Origin: an uncultured Flavobacteriales bacterium
Lineage (GTDB): Bacteria; Bacteroidota; Bacteroidia; Flavobacteriales_G; Salibacteraceae
Direction: 5' to 3'
Assembly: GCA_937899835.1 (NCBI GenBank)
Contig: CALCCE010000094.1
Span: 1-64,000, forward strand
DNA: 64,000 nucleotides
In this document: positions 26,599 to 35,399 of the stretch, piece by piece
Layout: each line of letters starts with the position of its first letter
Numbering within the stretch: the stretch's first letter is position 1
Program-made: the position numbers and the translations under genes
Notes under the pieces: generated by a model
The model's input: only the letters and a program-made list of their open reading frames with translations
Told to the model about the DNA's origin: nothing
The model's database searches: none

Positions 26599-29500
26599 TT
26601 AAAACAGGAACCCAAATTTCAAGTTGAACAATTCATCAACATCCGAAACACTGTAGGTAGCAGTGACTACCACTACATCCAATGGGCTGAGCCATACGCC
26701 TCCCCCGGTACCGTAGTGCCAAACATCCGAATCTTCGTTTTCGAGCCAAACCCTTCCTACATCGTAATATCCTAATAAACCAACGGTTACCGGCACCACG
26801 TAGGTTTCTAACTTGGCCAACCTGAGTCGTGCTTCTGCATTTTGAAAGAAGATGCTGGTACCCGCAAAGCGGTTTCTACGCAACCCCCTGATTTGTTGAT
26901 GTTCCCCTAAGTTGGCCGTACCGCCAAGGGTGTTGGCCTGATAAAACTCGTATTCGCCAATGTTGGTAGCCGCACCGGTACGAAAAGCAAGGGTGGGCTG
27001 GGTGGGGAGTGAATGTAAGGTGAGGTAAAAACTCAAGGTGGAATGCAGTTTCAGGAAATTGTCTCCGGTTTCTTCCAGGTTTTGCATCCAAGAGGCTAAG
27101 GCTTCAAATCGTATCCCACGGGTGGGGTTTCCGCTTTGATCCACATGATCGTAGCGGTAGCGGGTTTTTCCTCCGAGGTAGTATTTTGGCGTAAAATCAT
27201 CCGCACCAAGATCAGAAAGTGGACTGGAAACAAACCGATCGGGATTCCGCTCCAAATCAAAGTACTGAAACTGTGGTCCCATCACAAATTCATGGCGTTT
27301 GTCGCGACTCATGCGTTTCAACGATTGAAAAAGGTCGATTTGACGCAGCCGGATCCGGTTGAAATCAGTGTCGTCATCGTTGATGGATACCGTTTCGTTG
27401 CCCAATCCAAAATAGTTGGAAACCGAACTTGGAAAAAGTGACTTGCCTTCGGTGAGCAAATCCCAACGGCCAATGGCCCTCCGAAAATCTCCGCGGTAGC
27501 GCAGGTTGAAAGCGCCTGTACCCAAAGCTACATTGGCTTTTAAACTTTGCTCGTATTTGTAAGGTGCCCGTCGAAATCCGTATTTACGCATCTGGAATCC
27601 CCCGCCAATGTACAAACCATCGTCTCGGTTGAATCCAAAGAATGCCAGTGGCCCCATATAGTTGTACACAAACGACCGCCGATCGTAAGCGTTGATTTCA
27701 TCGTCTTTATCGGTTCGGTAATCGCGGGTATCCCCGTTTTCTTCCAAGGTAGTTTTCTTCTTACGATCGTAGACTTTGGTCTTTTTTTGCCATCCTTTCA
27801 CTACGGAGGTATTGATGATCTCATCTTTTCCCTTTCCTCCGATAATCCTTACAATGATGCCTTTTTTCACTTCACCGGAGAGCTCAAAGCGGTCTCCGCC
27901 TCCGAGGCCAAACAGCCTTACCTCACGGGTTTCATTGGTTTTGAACACACGATGGTAGAGCAATTTCCCTTTGCCTCCTTTGCCCTTCATGTCGTATACT
28001 TTCACTACCGTTTCCTCATCGCTGCTCCTGACTACTTCAAAGATTTCGCGCTTGTCGCTTCCTACTACTTCTACTTCCCTGGCGAGGACCTGGTAATAAT
28101 CTCTGGCAAATTTTTGAAGGTTGTCCCTTCTCGATTTCAATTTCGCGATGATGGTTTCTCCCTCCAGGTCAAATGCCGCCTTGGGCAATTGCCGAATCGC
28201 ATTTTCGATGATGGCATCCGTGATGTTTTCCTGCAAATAGCGGGCTTCTGCCAGCCAATCCTCCAGAGAGGGTTCTACTAAAAAGTTACGATCAATGTAG
28301 CGGGCATTGAAGTTCATCCCAGAGATGTCGCGTATATCGTAGTCGAAACTTTGGAATTTGCGGATGCCCCAGGTACGGTTGGCAAGTGAGGGAAGCAGGC
28401 CCCTAAATTTGATGAAGACCTGATCCCGATCGCGTGGTATTGGCCGATAAAGGGTGCTGTCTCCCATTTTGAAACGGGCCCAGCGCCATTGATCTTCGTG
28501 CCGATCCCAATCGTTGAGAAACATATCAAACAAGCGGGAGCGCAACAACCACAGGTCGTCCACTTTGTGGTTGTGGTTTTCGTGAAGCTTTTCGTAAAGA
28601 TCGGGAGAACCGATCAGCTTTTTGGCGTTGCCGAAAGAATCCATGTCCTCCTGGTTGCCTTGAGGACGTTCTTCAAACAAAACGAGCATCCCACCAAAGT
28701 CTTCCTGATATTCTCCCAGCACAGGATCGTTGGGCACTATGACCAAACGCGGGTTGGTGTGATATACCTTGGCCGCATCAGCGAGCGTGGGCACCAAGAC
28801 CGCACCATAGGGATGCGCCATCGAAATTTGGTCTTGTACGATTTCAGCGGCAATGGTTTTGCGCAGTAGTTTAGGGATGGCGTTGATGGGGTATTTTTCA
28901 ATGGATCGAAATACGTATTGCTTGCCATTGCCCGCCGAAAGCCGCAACGACTTGGTTTGCTGCCCACCGCCCTTTTTTATCGGTTTCAAACCTCCATGAA
29001 TGTAGTGGATGTCCAGCACGGGTACGTCAATTGGCGTGGTCCAGGTATCCCGGTAGTGCTCTCCAAAAAACACTCGTTTCATAGCCCCGGCCTTATAGAG
29101 GTTACTTGGTACCACGGTAACTATACTGTCGGCATAAGAACGCGCCTCATAGGTGGATGCAACGGTTGGGCTTGTTTCCACATTTGGATTGGCCTGCTCC
29201 AATTGGTGCCGGTACACTTCTTTTCCTTCTGGATTATTGGGATCGGGCTCCCAAAACACCAGCCATGCCTCACCGTTGGCGTGGTAGCGTATTTCTGCAA
29301 AACCTTTGGCCTCATGTCCAAAAACCGCCGATTTCTTTCGGGCAAGGTGCGATTGTTTGCTTCCAGAGCCACTTACCACCAAATCTAAATTGCCTTCTTC
29401 AAAATATTGAAGGTTGTGATCGTGCCCACTGGCATACACGATAGAACGATCGCCAAAAGCTTCGAGCAAATTGTCGATGTATAGCTGGTAACGCGGATGA

Positions 29501-30360
29501 ATAATGTCTTGAGGATGGCCCAGAAATTTTCGATAATAGGGATAGAGCGACCCCAGGACTGGAAATGGGATCAATAGCTTTTCGTTTACCAGGCGGAGGG
29601 GAAAAAGGTGTTCCTTCAAAGGAAAATGCCCGCCATGTTTACCAAGGCTCTGAATCGGATGATGCGCCACCACTAAAATGCGGTCCTTTCGATGATCCTT
29701 CAACACTTCGTTGAGTTCGGTGATGAACTCCAACTCGGTTTTAATTTCACATCCTTTGGTCTTCCGGTTTTGGTGTCGGGTGAGCCACCATTCTGAATTG
29801 ATCACCAACATTACAACACCATCGGCAAGCGGTACTACTTCCGGGCCAGGGCAACCGCCATTCGGCAAAAAAGTATCGCCTGCCTCCAGGTATTTCTCTA
29901 CGTATTTTTCTTGTCTTAAAACCGCCTCATGGCCACCCCGACCTGATTTATTGTAATCGTGATTGCCGGGAATAAAAACCACCTTTCCAGCATAAGCTTG
30001 CACCGCAGCAAGCTGCGCATCTAAATATTCTTTTGCTTCCAAATAGGTACTGTCTTCCTCATCGGGTAAACCTTTCGGATAAACGTTGTTTCCCAAGAAG
30101 GTCACAGAACTCTCTTTTCCGGCAGCGTCCAGCTTTCGCTTCAACAAATTGAGAATTGGATCAGTACCATCGGTTCGTGGTTGCCCCACGTCCCCAATCA
30201 AAAAAGCCCGGTGCACCAAGGGACTGTTTTCGGCCGCAGGAAGGGTTCTGCTTTCCCATCCCTGGGCTTTTTCCGGGTGGTATAGTGGGTCGGTTGAATG
30301 GCAAGCCACCAACAAAACCGTTAGCAAAACAGCAATACTAATTCGCAAATTCAACTTCAT
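26599..30360 (-). CDS. Metallophosphoesterase - kinase-like - outer-membrane barrel protein
   Basis: 1253 residues. Lipobox LLVAC gives Cys20. Residues about 50-385 are a calcineurin-like phosphoesterase: GDVG (56-59), GNN (90-92; consensus is GD...), GNHDY (132-136), VVAHHPI and SGHDHN. Residues about 470-680 contain QYVFRS, a hinge-like GMLVLFEERP, then LFDMFLNDWDRHEDQW near 607-622 and RDRDQVF, an order that fits atypical kinase folds of the FAM20/PI3K type (catalytic DRH, later metal Asp). The last about 350 residues are beta-strands like the Omp85/BamA barrel, ending in LKFGFLF. Enzyme activity is not shown. Its ATG overlaps the stop of the preceding gene. Confidence 0.75.
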   Translation of the reverse strand: MKLNLRISIAVLLTVLLVACHSTDPLYHPEKAQGWESRTLPAAENSPLVHRAFLIGDVGQPRTDGTDPILNLLKRKLDAAGKESSVTFLGNNVYPKGLPDEEDSTYLEAKEYLDAQLAAVQAYAGKVVFIPGNHDYNKSGRGGHEAVLRQEKYVEKYLEAGDTFLPNGGCPGPEVVPLADGVVMLVINSEWWLTRHQNRKTKGCEIKTELEFITELNEVLKDHRKDRILVVAHHPIQSLGKHGGHFPLKEHLFPLRLVNEKLLIPFPVLGSLYPYYRKFLGHPQDIIHPRYQLYIDNLLEAFGDRSIVYASGHDHNLQYFEEGNLDLVVSGSGSKQSHLARKKSAVFGHEAKGFAEIRYHANGEAWLVFWEPDPNNPEGKEVYRHQLEQANPNVETSPTVASTYEARSYADSIVTVVPSNLYKAGAMKRVFFGEHYRDTWTTPIDVPVLDIHYIHGGLKPIKKGGGQQTKSLRLSAGNGKQYVFRSIEKYPINAIPKLLRKTIAAEIVQDQISMAHPYGAVLVPTLADAAKVYHTNPRLVIVPNDPVLGEYQEDFGGMLVLFEERPQGNQEDMDSFGNAKKLIGSPDLYEKLHENHNHKVDDLWLLRSRLFDMFLNDWDRHEDQWRWARFKMGDSTLYRPIPRDRDQVFIKFRGLLPSLANRTWGIRKFQSFDYDIRDISGMNFNARYIDRNFLVEPSLEDWLAEARYLQENITDAIIENAIRQLPKAAFDLEGETIIAKLKSRRDNLQKFARDYYQVLAREVEVVGSDKREIFEVVRSSDEETVVKVYDMKGKGGKGKLLYHRVFKTNETREVRLFGLGGGDRFELSGEVKKGIIVRIIGGKGKDEIINTSVVKGWQKKTKVYDRKKKTTLEENGDTRDYRTDKDDEINAYDRRSFVYNYMGPLAFFGFNRDDGLYIGGGFQMRKYGFRRAPYKYEQSLKANVALGTGAFNLRYRGDFRRAIGRWDLLTEGKSLFPSSVSNYFGLGNETVSINDDDTDFNRIRLRQIDLFQSLKRMSRDKRHEFVMGPQFQYFDLERNPDRFVSSPLSDLGADDFTPKYYLGGKTRYRYDHVDQSGNPTRGIRFEALASWMQNLEETGDNFLKLHSTLSFYLTLHSLPTQPTLAFRTGAATNIGEYEFYQANTLGGTANLGEHQQIRGLRRNRFAGTSIFFQNAEARLRLAKLETYVVPVTVGLLGYYDVGRVWLENEDSDVWHYGTGGGVWLSPLDVVVVTATYSVSDVDELFNLKFGFLF

Positions 30361-31277
30361 CGATCAACCGGTTGATAAGTAAAACGCAAGAGGTTGGGGC
30401 GGCCTCCTTTTACATGTGCTTCGTTGGAAATGAGCAAGTCTCCATTAGAAAGAAAGGCAATGCCTTCTGGCTGAAGAAAATCTCCCGTTCGCAAGTCTAC
30501 AGCTTCCTTCAGCTGGCCAGCTGCATCCACAACCAACAACAACTTGCCCACACTTGCCAATAAATAATAGTCTCCGGTGATAGGATGGAGCGCAATCCCG
30601 GAAGGCCGAAAGGCGTTCTTCTCATCCCCTGCCAACTGGCGAATATCTTTGATCTTCAGGTCAAAGAAAGGCTCTTTTTTGAGTTTGTCTTTTCCTGGAT
30701 CGTACACAAAAATCGCACGGTGGTCTTTTTTGTTATCGTCTATCCGAGAGTCGCCCTTGCAGGCAATGAGCAAGCGCCCATCAGAAGTTGCAGTCAGGCC
30801 TTCGGTGTCGTTTTCAATGCTTAGTGACGTTTCGATCTTTTTGGCCTCGTTGGCCGCTTCGAGGTCTTTGATCACAAAAAGGTCTCCATCGCTTTGCAAC
30901 ACATACACCTTATTATCGGCGGTGGCAATGCCTTCGTAATCTCCTGATTTGTGAAACTTGATTTTTTCCTGAATTTCTCCCGTTTCAAGGTCGAGCACAT
31001 AGATCAATCCTTTCTCATCTTGAACGGCCAGCAACCGGCCGTCGGGCATCACCGTTAAACCTGAAATCTCAGAAAGCTCGGTACTCAGCGTAAAGTTTTG
31101 AGCAGGTTGATCAATTTGATAGGGAAAGTCAGCTGATACCGTTGGGGCATTGTCTCCCAGCCATTGGCTAACGCTCCACTGAGCACCAAGGGTGATCAAC
31201 GCAAGCAAGGGAATGAGCCACCACCAGCGCAGCAGTGCATTTTTTGAGGAGGATTTAGAACCGGATGTATTTGCCAT
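30357..31277 (-). CDS. SdiA-regulated-like membrane-anchored beta-propeller
   Basis: 306 residues from the ATG at 31277 (an upstream in-frame ATG at 31313 is less likely). A single hydrophobic segment near 17-34 anchors it. The rest is a propeller of short repeats such as LSEISGLTVMPDGRLLAVQDEKG and GIATADNKVYVLQSDG with Asp/Gly turns, and FLQPEGIAFLSNGDLLISNE; this is the SdiA-regulated (PF06977) pattern. Function of the family is unknown. Overlaps the next gene (ATGA), so it is co-translated with the phosphoesterase-barrel protein. Confidence 0.8.
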   Translation of the reverse strand: MANTSGSKSSSKNALLRWWWLIPLLALITLGAQWSVSQWLGDNAPTVSADFPYQIDQPAQNFTLSTELSEISGLTVMPDGRLLAVQDEKGLIYVLDLETGEIQEKIKFHKSGDYEGIATADNKVYVLQSDGDLFVIKDLEAANEAKKIETSLSIENDTEGLTATSDGRLLIACKGDSRIDDNKKDHRAIFVYDPGKDKLKKEPFFDLKIKDIRQLAGDEKNAFRPSGIALHPITGDYYLLASVGKLLLVVDAAGQLKEAVDLRTGDFLQPEGIAFLSNGDLLISNEAHVKGGRPNLLRFTYQPVDR

Positions 31278-31331
31278 GAAAGACTGCCTTCTGACAAATA
31301 TAATCAAACCCAATGTGGGGTCAGTGGCATC

Positions 31332-31961
31332 CTAATAAGCCGTTCCAACCAGGAAAGTAAGGCAATCGGCAACCGCCCACCCATCCGATGTTTTTTGAAG
31401 CAAAAACAATCCTTTTTGGTCGCACAATGGACCACAACGGTAAGTGATTCCAACCACCGCATGCCGACCATCTCGAAACACCAAAGGAACCGAAAAATCG
31501 ATGTATGTTTTTCCATAGCTGGTCTGGAAGCTTCCCCAGGCATCTTCCAAAGAGAACGATTTGCGGTTGACTTCCGAAAAAATCGCTTCTCGGGCATTGT
31601 CGTACCCTTTTAAGTCCCAATTGCCGGGCTGATGCCCCGTCCACGAAAAGGTTTGATTGGCCTCGGCCTGTGTTTTTAAGTGGGCTACTTCCTGCTTGGT
31701 GAAAAGGGTATCCTGTTTCCGGTCTTTTTTGCTCAGTCCAGCTAAATAATCACTCAAACCACTGGGATCCGGATCGGTATCTACGTGTAGTAAAGTCTCT
31801 TTTTTGATTTTGGAAAGAATGATTTCCGCAAACTCGTTTTGAACGGAATCCAAGGCGAGTACCTCCTCTAAAATGGCAATCTTGTTTTCGGTAGAAACCG
31901 ATTGGGAAAGCAACTTGAAACAAGTGCAAAAGAAGAAAAAGAGAAAGACAATTACTTTCAA
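31332..31961 (-). CDS. Secreted protein of unknown function
   Basis: 209 residues with a hydrophobic signal (1-19, LLSQS). The mature region has an acidic start, then a pattern WTGHQPGNWDLKGYDNAREAIFSEVNRKS and a C-terminal segment with YRCGPLCDQKGLFLLQ. Two Cys in CGPLC could bind metal or form a disulfide. I do not recognise a family. Starts 12 bases after the preceding stop, so it shares the operon. Confidence 0.55.
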   Translation of the reverse strand: MKVIVFLFFFFCTCFKLLSQSVSTENKIAILEEVLALDSVQNEFAEIILSKIKKETLLHVDTDPDPSGLSDYLAGLSKKDRKQDTLFTKQEVAHLKTQAEANQTFSWTGHQPGNWDLKGYDNAREAIFSEVNRKSFSLEDAWGSFQTSYGKTYIDFSVPLVFRDGRHAVVGITYRCGPLCDQKGLFLLQKTSDGWAVADCLTFLVGTAY

Positions 31962-31973
31962 AAAGACCTGTAA

Positions 31974-32717
31974 TTAGTCCAACTCGGCAAACACCCGCTC
32001 CAAGATACTGGTTACCCGGTGCAAGGGGTCCAATCTGATTTTCTTTTCTTCTTCAGATACCTTTAGAAAAAGACCGTCTAACGCTCTTCGGGTGGTGTAT
32101 TCGCTCAAGGTATTTTCGGTGATCTTGCTGAACAAAAGCCCGGCACCGGGAAGACCGTTGTAGGTATTGATGAGCGATTGGTAAGAACTTTCTGCGGATA
32201 TACCTAACAGCAGCGGCTTTTTGAGGGATGTTTCAATCTTAGGCAAAAACGTACTTTCTAAACCTGTATAAGTATTGGTTTTCAAAAAACTGGTTGCTGC
32301 GGTATCGGTACCAAATAAAATGGCTACGCCATCTGCAATACTCATGTTGGTGATGGCGTCCACAAAAATGGGCTTGGCTTCTACAGCAGCATCTTCAGCA
32401 GCCCGGTTGATGGACTTGATGGTGTTTTCAACCAAGGCACTTCCACCAGGAATCAAACTTAGGTTGTCAAAAATGACGGAGGCTTCTGGCGGAAGCAGAA
32501 TTTTCACCGCATCGTCAGCATAATATCCATCTACCGCATTGAGTGTCACCACCGAAGTATCGGTACCCACCCTAAGGGCTTCCTTGAGTCCGGAAACGAT
32601 CTCGCTGTTAGAAAGATCATCGTTTGGATCATCGGTATCTTCAGGATCACAAGCAACAAAGAGAACAGCGAAGTTCAAAGCCAGAAAAAGCGCGGAGAAA
32701 GATCGAAGTCGAAACAT
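31974..32717 (-). CDS. DUF4197 lipoprotein
   Basis: 247 residues from the ATG at 32717 with a lipoprotein signal (hydrophobic 5-19, lipobox VAC). The main part shows the DUF4197 pattern: LSNSEIVSGLKEALRVGTD, then ILLPPE, LVENTIKSINRAAEDAA, GVAILFGTDTAATSFLKTNT. Own promoter: TATTTTTG on the minus strand (32761-32768) with TTTG at 32792-32795 (spacing 23). This supports the start and an independent transcript. Function unknown; usually one copy in Bacteroidota. Confidence 0.85.
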   Translation of the reverse strand: MFRLRSFSALFLALNFAVLFVACDPEDTDDPNDDLSNSEIVSGLKEALRVGTDTSVVTLNAVDGYYADDAVKILLPPEASVIFDNLSLIPGGSALVENTIKSINRAAEDAAVEAKPIFVDAITNMSIADGVAILFGTDTAATSFLKTNTYTGLESTFLPKIETSLKKPLLLGISAESSYQSLINTYNGLPGAGLLFSKITENTLSEYTTRRALDGLFLKVSEEEKKIRLDPLHRVTSILERVFAELD

Positions 32718-32806
32718 AACAGTGAGGTGATTGTGTGACGATGTTCTTACAAAGAACAAACAAAAATAATTGAATTTCAGCACTCTTTGCACAAAGTGTG
32801 CCAAGG

Positions 32807-34876
32807 CTAATCTTGCGGTTTTTCTACAAGGTTTTCTAACATATTATAAATGGCTTGTTGAGCCTGAACAGTCGCTTTTTCATTGCGCACGTAGGCATTG
32901 CTTTGTTCCTGATCGATGATCCTTGCTTTCGTATTGTCTTGCAATTGCAGCTGAACGATGTCCTGAATTTCAGATTTCAAAGCCGGATCGTTGATGGGGA
33001 AACCCACCTCTACACGTTTGCTCAGGTTACGGTTCATCCAATCGGCAGAAGCAATGTACATTTCGTCGGCTCCGTTGTGGTGGAACTGATAAATACGGGC
33101 GTGTTCGAGGTAACGGTCTACGATACTTACCACCTCAATGTTGTCACTCAAGCCGGGTATACCGGGTATGAGTCGACAAATGCCACGAATGATGAGTTTC
33201 ACTTCTACTCCTCCCTGGCTGGCTGCGTACAATTTGTTCACCATCTCCTGGTCTTCCAGGCTATTCATCTTCGCAACGATTTGCCCTTTCCCTCCGCTCC
33301 TGACGTTTTCTATTTCACGGTCGATCAGGTCTTCGAAGGTTTCGCGCATTTGAAACGGAGCCACCAACAGTTTTTTGAACTTAGGTGCCAGCTTAAAATC
33401 CATCAAAAACGCAAATACCCGGTCCATGTCTTTGCACAAACCAGCATCACTGGTCAGCAAGGCATGATCTCCGTAGATACGTGCCGTCTTTTCATTAAAA
33501 TTCCCGGTGCCTAAGTAGGCGTAGTGGCGCTTTTTACCTGCTTCTTGCCGGGTGATCAAACAGATCTTAGAATGCACCTTCAAATCGGGATAGCTGTACC
33601 TTACCTTCGCTCCTGCCTGTGCCAATTCGTTGCCCCAAAAAAGGTTCGATTGTTCATCGAACCTGGCCTTGATCTCATCAAACACCTCTACCTTTTTTCC
33701 ATTCTGCGCTGCTCGAATGAGGGCTTTCGCTACTTTGGAATCTGATGCTACCCGATAGAGGGTAATTTTTATGCTGGTTACCGCAGGATCGTCAGCCGCT
33801 TCTTCAATAAATCGGGTAACGTAGTCGTAGCTCTGGTAGGGAAAATGAAGAATGAAGTCTTTTTGGCTCAAAGCCTCAAAAAAACTGGAGAAACGGTCTA
33901 ATTCTGGATGCGCCAACGGCGGTTGGGCGGCATACGTCAACCCGTCACGATCGGGTGCCGGGAACCCGAAATAATCACTAAAATTGTGGTATTTCCCTCC
34001 AGGAATAATTTCGCCGGAGGATAAATTGAGCATCCTCTGAAGGTATTGCTGCTGATTTTCCGGCATTTTTTCATCCACCAGAAAGCGAGAAGGCAAGCCC
34101 GTCAATCGATTGCTCAAACTTTGCTGAATCTTCGACACCAGATCGCCGGTAAACTCATCTTCGATGTACAGCTCAGCATCCCTCGACATTTTTACAGAAT
34201 AGCCAGATTCTACCTCCCGGTCAGGAAAAATCAAGTCGTAGCAGAGCCGCAGCACATCATCCAAGAGGATCACCGTATGGATTTCCTTGTCGGGAATGAC
34301 CAGAAAACGACTGTGTTTATCGGTAGGTAGCGCCATTAAAACATGGGCAGCTGCATTGCCCTCTTTGGGCTTAAGGCGCAGAAAAAGGTAGGCCCGCATG
34401 TTTTCCAAAAACGGCGTTTGCCCCATCTCTTCTACCACATCGTAGCGTAAGATCGGTAGCAGGTGCGCTTCAAAATACTGCCGAACAAAGGCACATTGCG
34501 CTTCCGTCACCTCAGATTCGTTTACAATGCACACCTTTTCCTTTTTCAATGCGGGCAACAGTTGCTGCCTAAAGATGTGCCCAAACTCCTGCTGCTGTTG
34601 ATCTACCCTTCGATAAATCTCAGCCAACAGCTTTTTAGGTGAAAAAGCCAGTTTCTTTTTGCTTTTCTTTTTGAGGCTTTTCAAGCTTCGAACCGAAGCT
34701 ACCCGCACCCGATAAAACTCATCGAGGTTGGAAGAGTAAATCGCTAAAAACTTGAGCCGTTCCAGCAAAGGCACTTTGGGGTCCTTTGCTTCTTGCAAAA
34801 CGCGGTAATTGAACGAGAGCCAACTCAATTCACGGTCGTACAGTGGATTTGGATCAGCGTTCGGTTGAGATTCCAT
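32807..34876 (-). CDS. ppk1: Polyphosphate kinase 1
   Basis: 689 residues, full length for PPK1. It polymerises the gamma-phosphate of ATP into polyphosphate, reversibly. The N-terminal signature YDRELSWLSFNYRVL is at 13-27. The phosphohistidine His lies near 432 in KVHSKICLITR, and DHALLTS near 468; these are the HKD-like motifs of phospholipase D fold. Third gene of the run HD-PycTM, sixA, ppk1, with only 15 bases between sixA and its start. Confidence 0.96.
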   Translation of the reverse strand: MESQPNADPNPLYDRELSWLSFNYRVLQEAKDPKVPLLERLKFLAIYSSNLDEFYRVRVASVRSLKSLKKKSKKKLAFSPKKLLAEIYRRVDQQQQEFGHIFRQQLLPALKKEKVCIVNESEVTEAQCAFVRQYFEAHLLPILRYDVVEEMGQTPFLENMRAYLFLRLKPKEGNAAAHVLMALPTDKHSRFLVIPDKEIHTVILLDDVLRLCYDLIFPDREVESGYSVKMSRDAELYIEDEFTGDLVSKIQQSLSNRLTGLPSRFLVDEKMPENQQQYLQRMLNLSSGEIIPGGKYHNFSDYFGFPAPDRDGLTYAAQPPLAHPELDRFSSFFEALSQKDFILHFPYQSYDYVTRFIEEAADDPAVTSIKITLYRVASDSKVAKALIRAAQNGKKVEVFDEIKARFDEQSNLFWGNELAQAGAKVRYSYPDLKVHSKICLITRQEAGKKRHYAYLGTGNFNEKTARIYGDHALLTSDAGLCKDMDRVFAFLMDFKLAPKFKKLLVAPFQMRETFEDLIDREIENVRSGGKGQIVAKMNSLEDQEMVNKLYAASQGGVEVKLIIRGICRLIPGIPGLSDNIEVVSIVDRYLEHARIYQFHHNGADEMYIASADWMNRNLSKRVEVGFPINDPALKSEIQDIVQLQLQDNTKARIIDQEQSNAYVRNEKATVQAQQAIYNMLENLVEKPQD

Positions 34877-34891
34877 AAAACCGGAAGTTGT

Positions 34892-35389
34892 TTAGGTGAA
34901 GTGTTTTTTGGGATATTCGAACCAATCGAGGGTACCGTGGCCAGGAGCAAGCGCTTTCCATTCCTTGCATGGAAAGGAGATTTGAACAACCCCTGCAGTG
35001 GGTATATTATCAAGGTGGGTATCGGTCAATAAATTGGACAACCAGGTGAACCCCGGATTGTGCCCAAAAAGCATGACCGAATTGATCGTGTAGGGCATCT
35101 TTCGAAGTATGCCCATCAAAATTTGCTCGGAGGCGTGATAAATGCCTGGATCGCGCAACATCTTTTGAGCAGGATAATCCAATGCCGCAGCCACCGTTTG
35201 GGCTGTGGTGAGTGCGCGGTTGGCCGGACTGCTAACGATAAGATCAGGATGGATACCTTTTTCTTTGAGCAACTGGCCCATAAAAGGCGCGTCTCTTTTA
35301 CCGCGTTTATTGAGGGGGCGATCAAAATCTTTCAGGTCCGGATGTTTCCAGCTGGATTTGGCGTGCCGAAAGAGGTATAATGTTTTCAA
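34892..35389 (-). CDS. sixA: SixA-type phosphohistidine phosphatase
   Basis: 165 residues. The RHG-like catalytic motif is RHAKSSW at 8-14 (RHA in place of RHG, as in SixA). LVSSPANRALTTAQT (about 52-66) is the second part, and GHNPG near 110-114 the last catalytic His. SixA in E. coli dephosphorylates histidine phosphocarriers, and its position next to polyphosphate kinase raises the idea of PPK1 phosphohistidine as a target. This is an inference. Confidence 0.9.
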   Translation of the reverse strand: MKTLYLFRHAKSSWKHPDLKDFDRPLNKRGKRDAPFMGQLLKEKGIHPDLIVSSPANRALTTAQTVAAALDYPAQKMLRDPGIYHASEQILMGILRKMPYTINSVMLFGHNPGFTWLSNLLTDTHLDNIPTAGVVQISFPCKEWKALAPGHGTLDWFEYPKKHFT

Positions 35390-35399
35390 CCGGTTTCGC

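Noticed and set aside
27547-28281. Plus-strand frame of 244 codons inside the phosphoesterase-barrel gene
   Set aside because: Opposite strand of a gene with clear domain motifs; composition is the mirror of the real frame and it lacks a start context.
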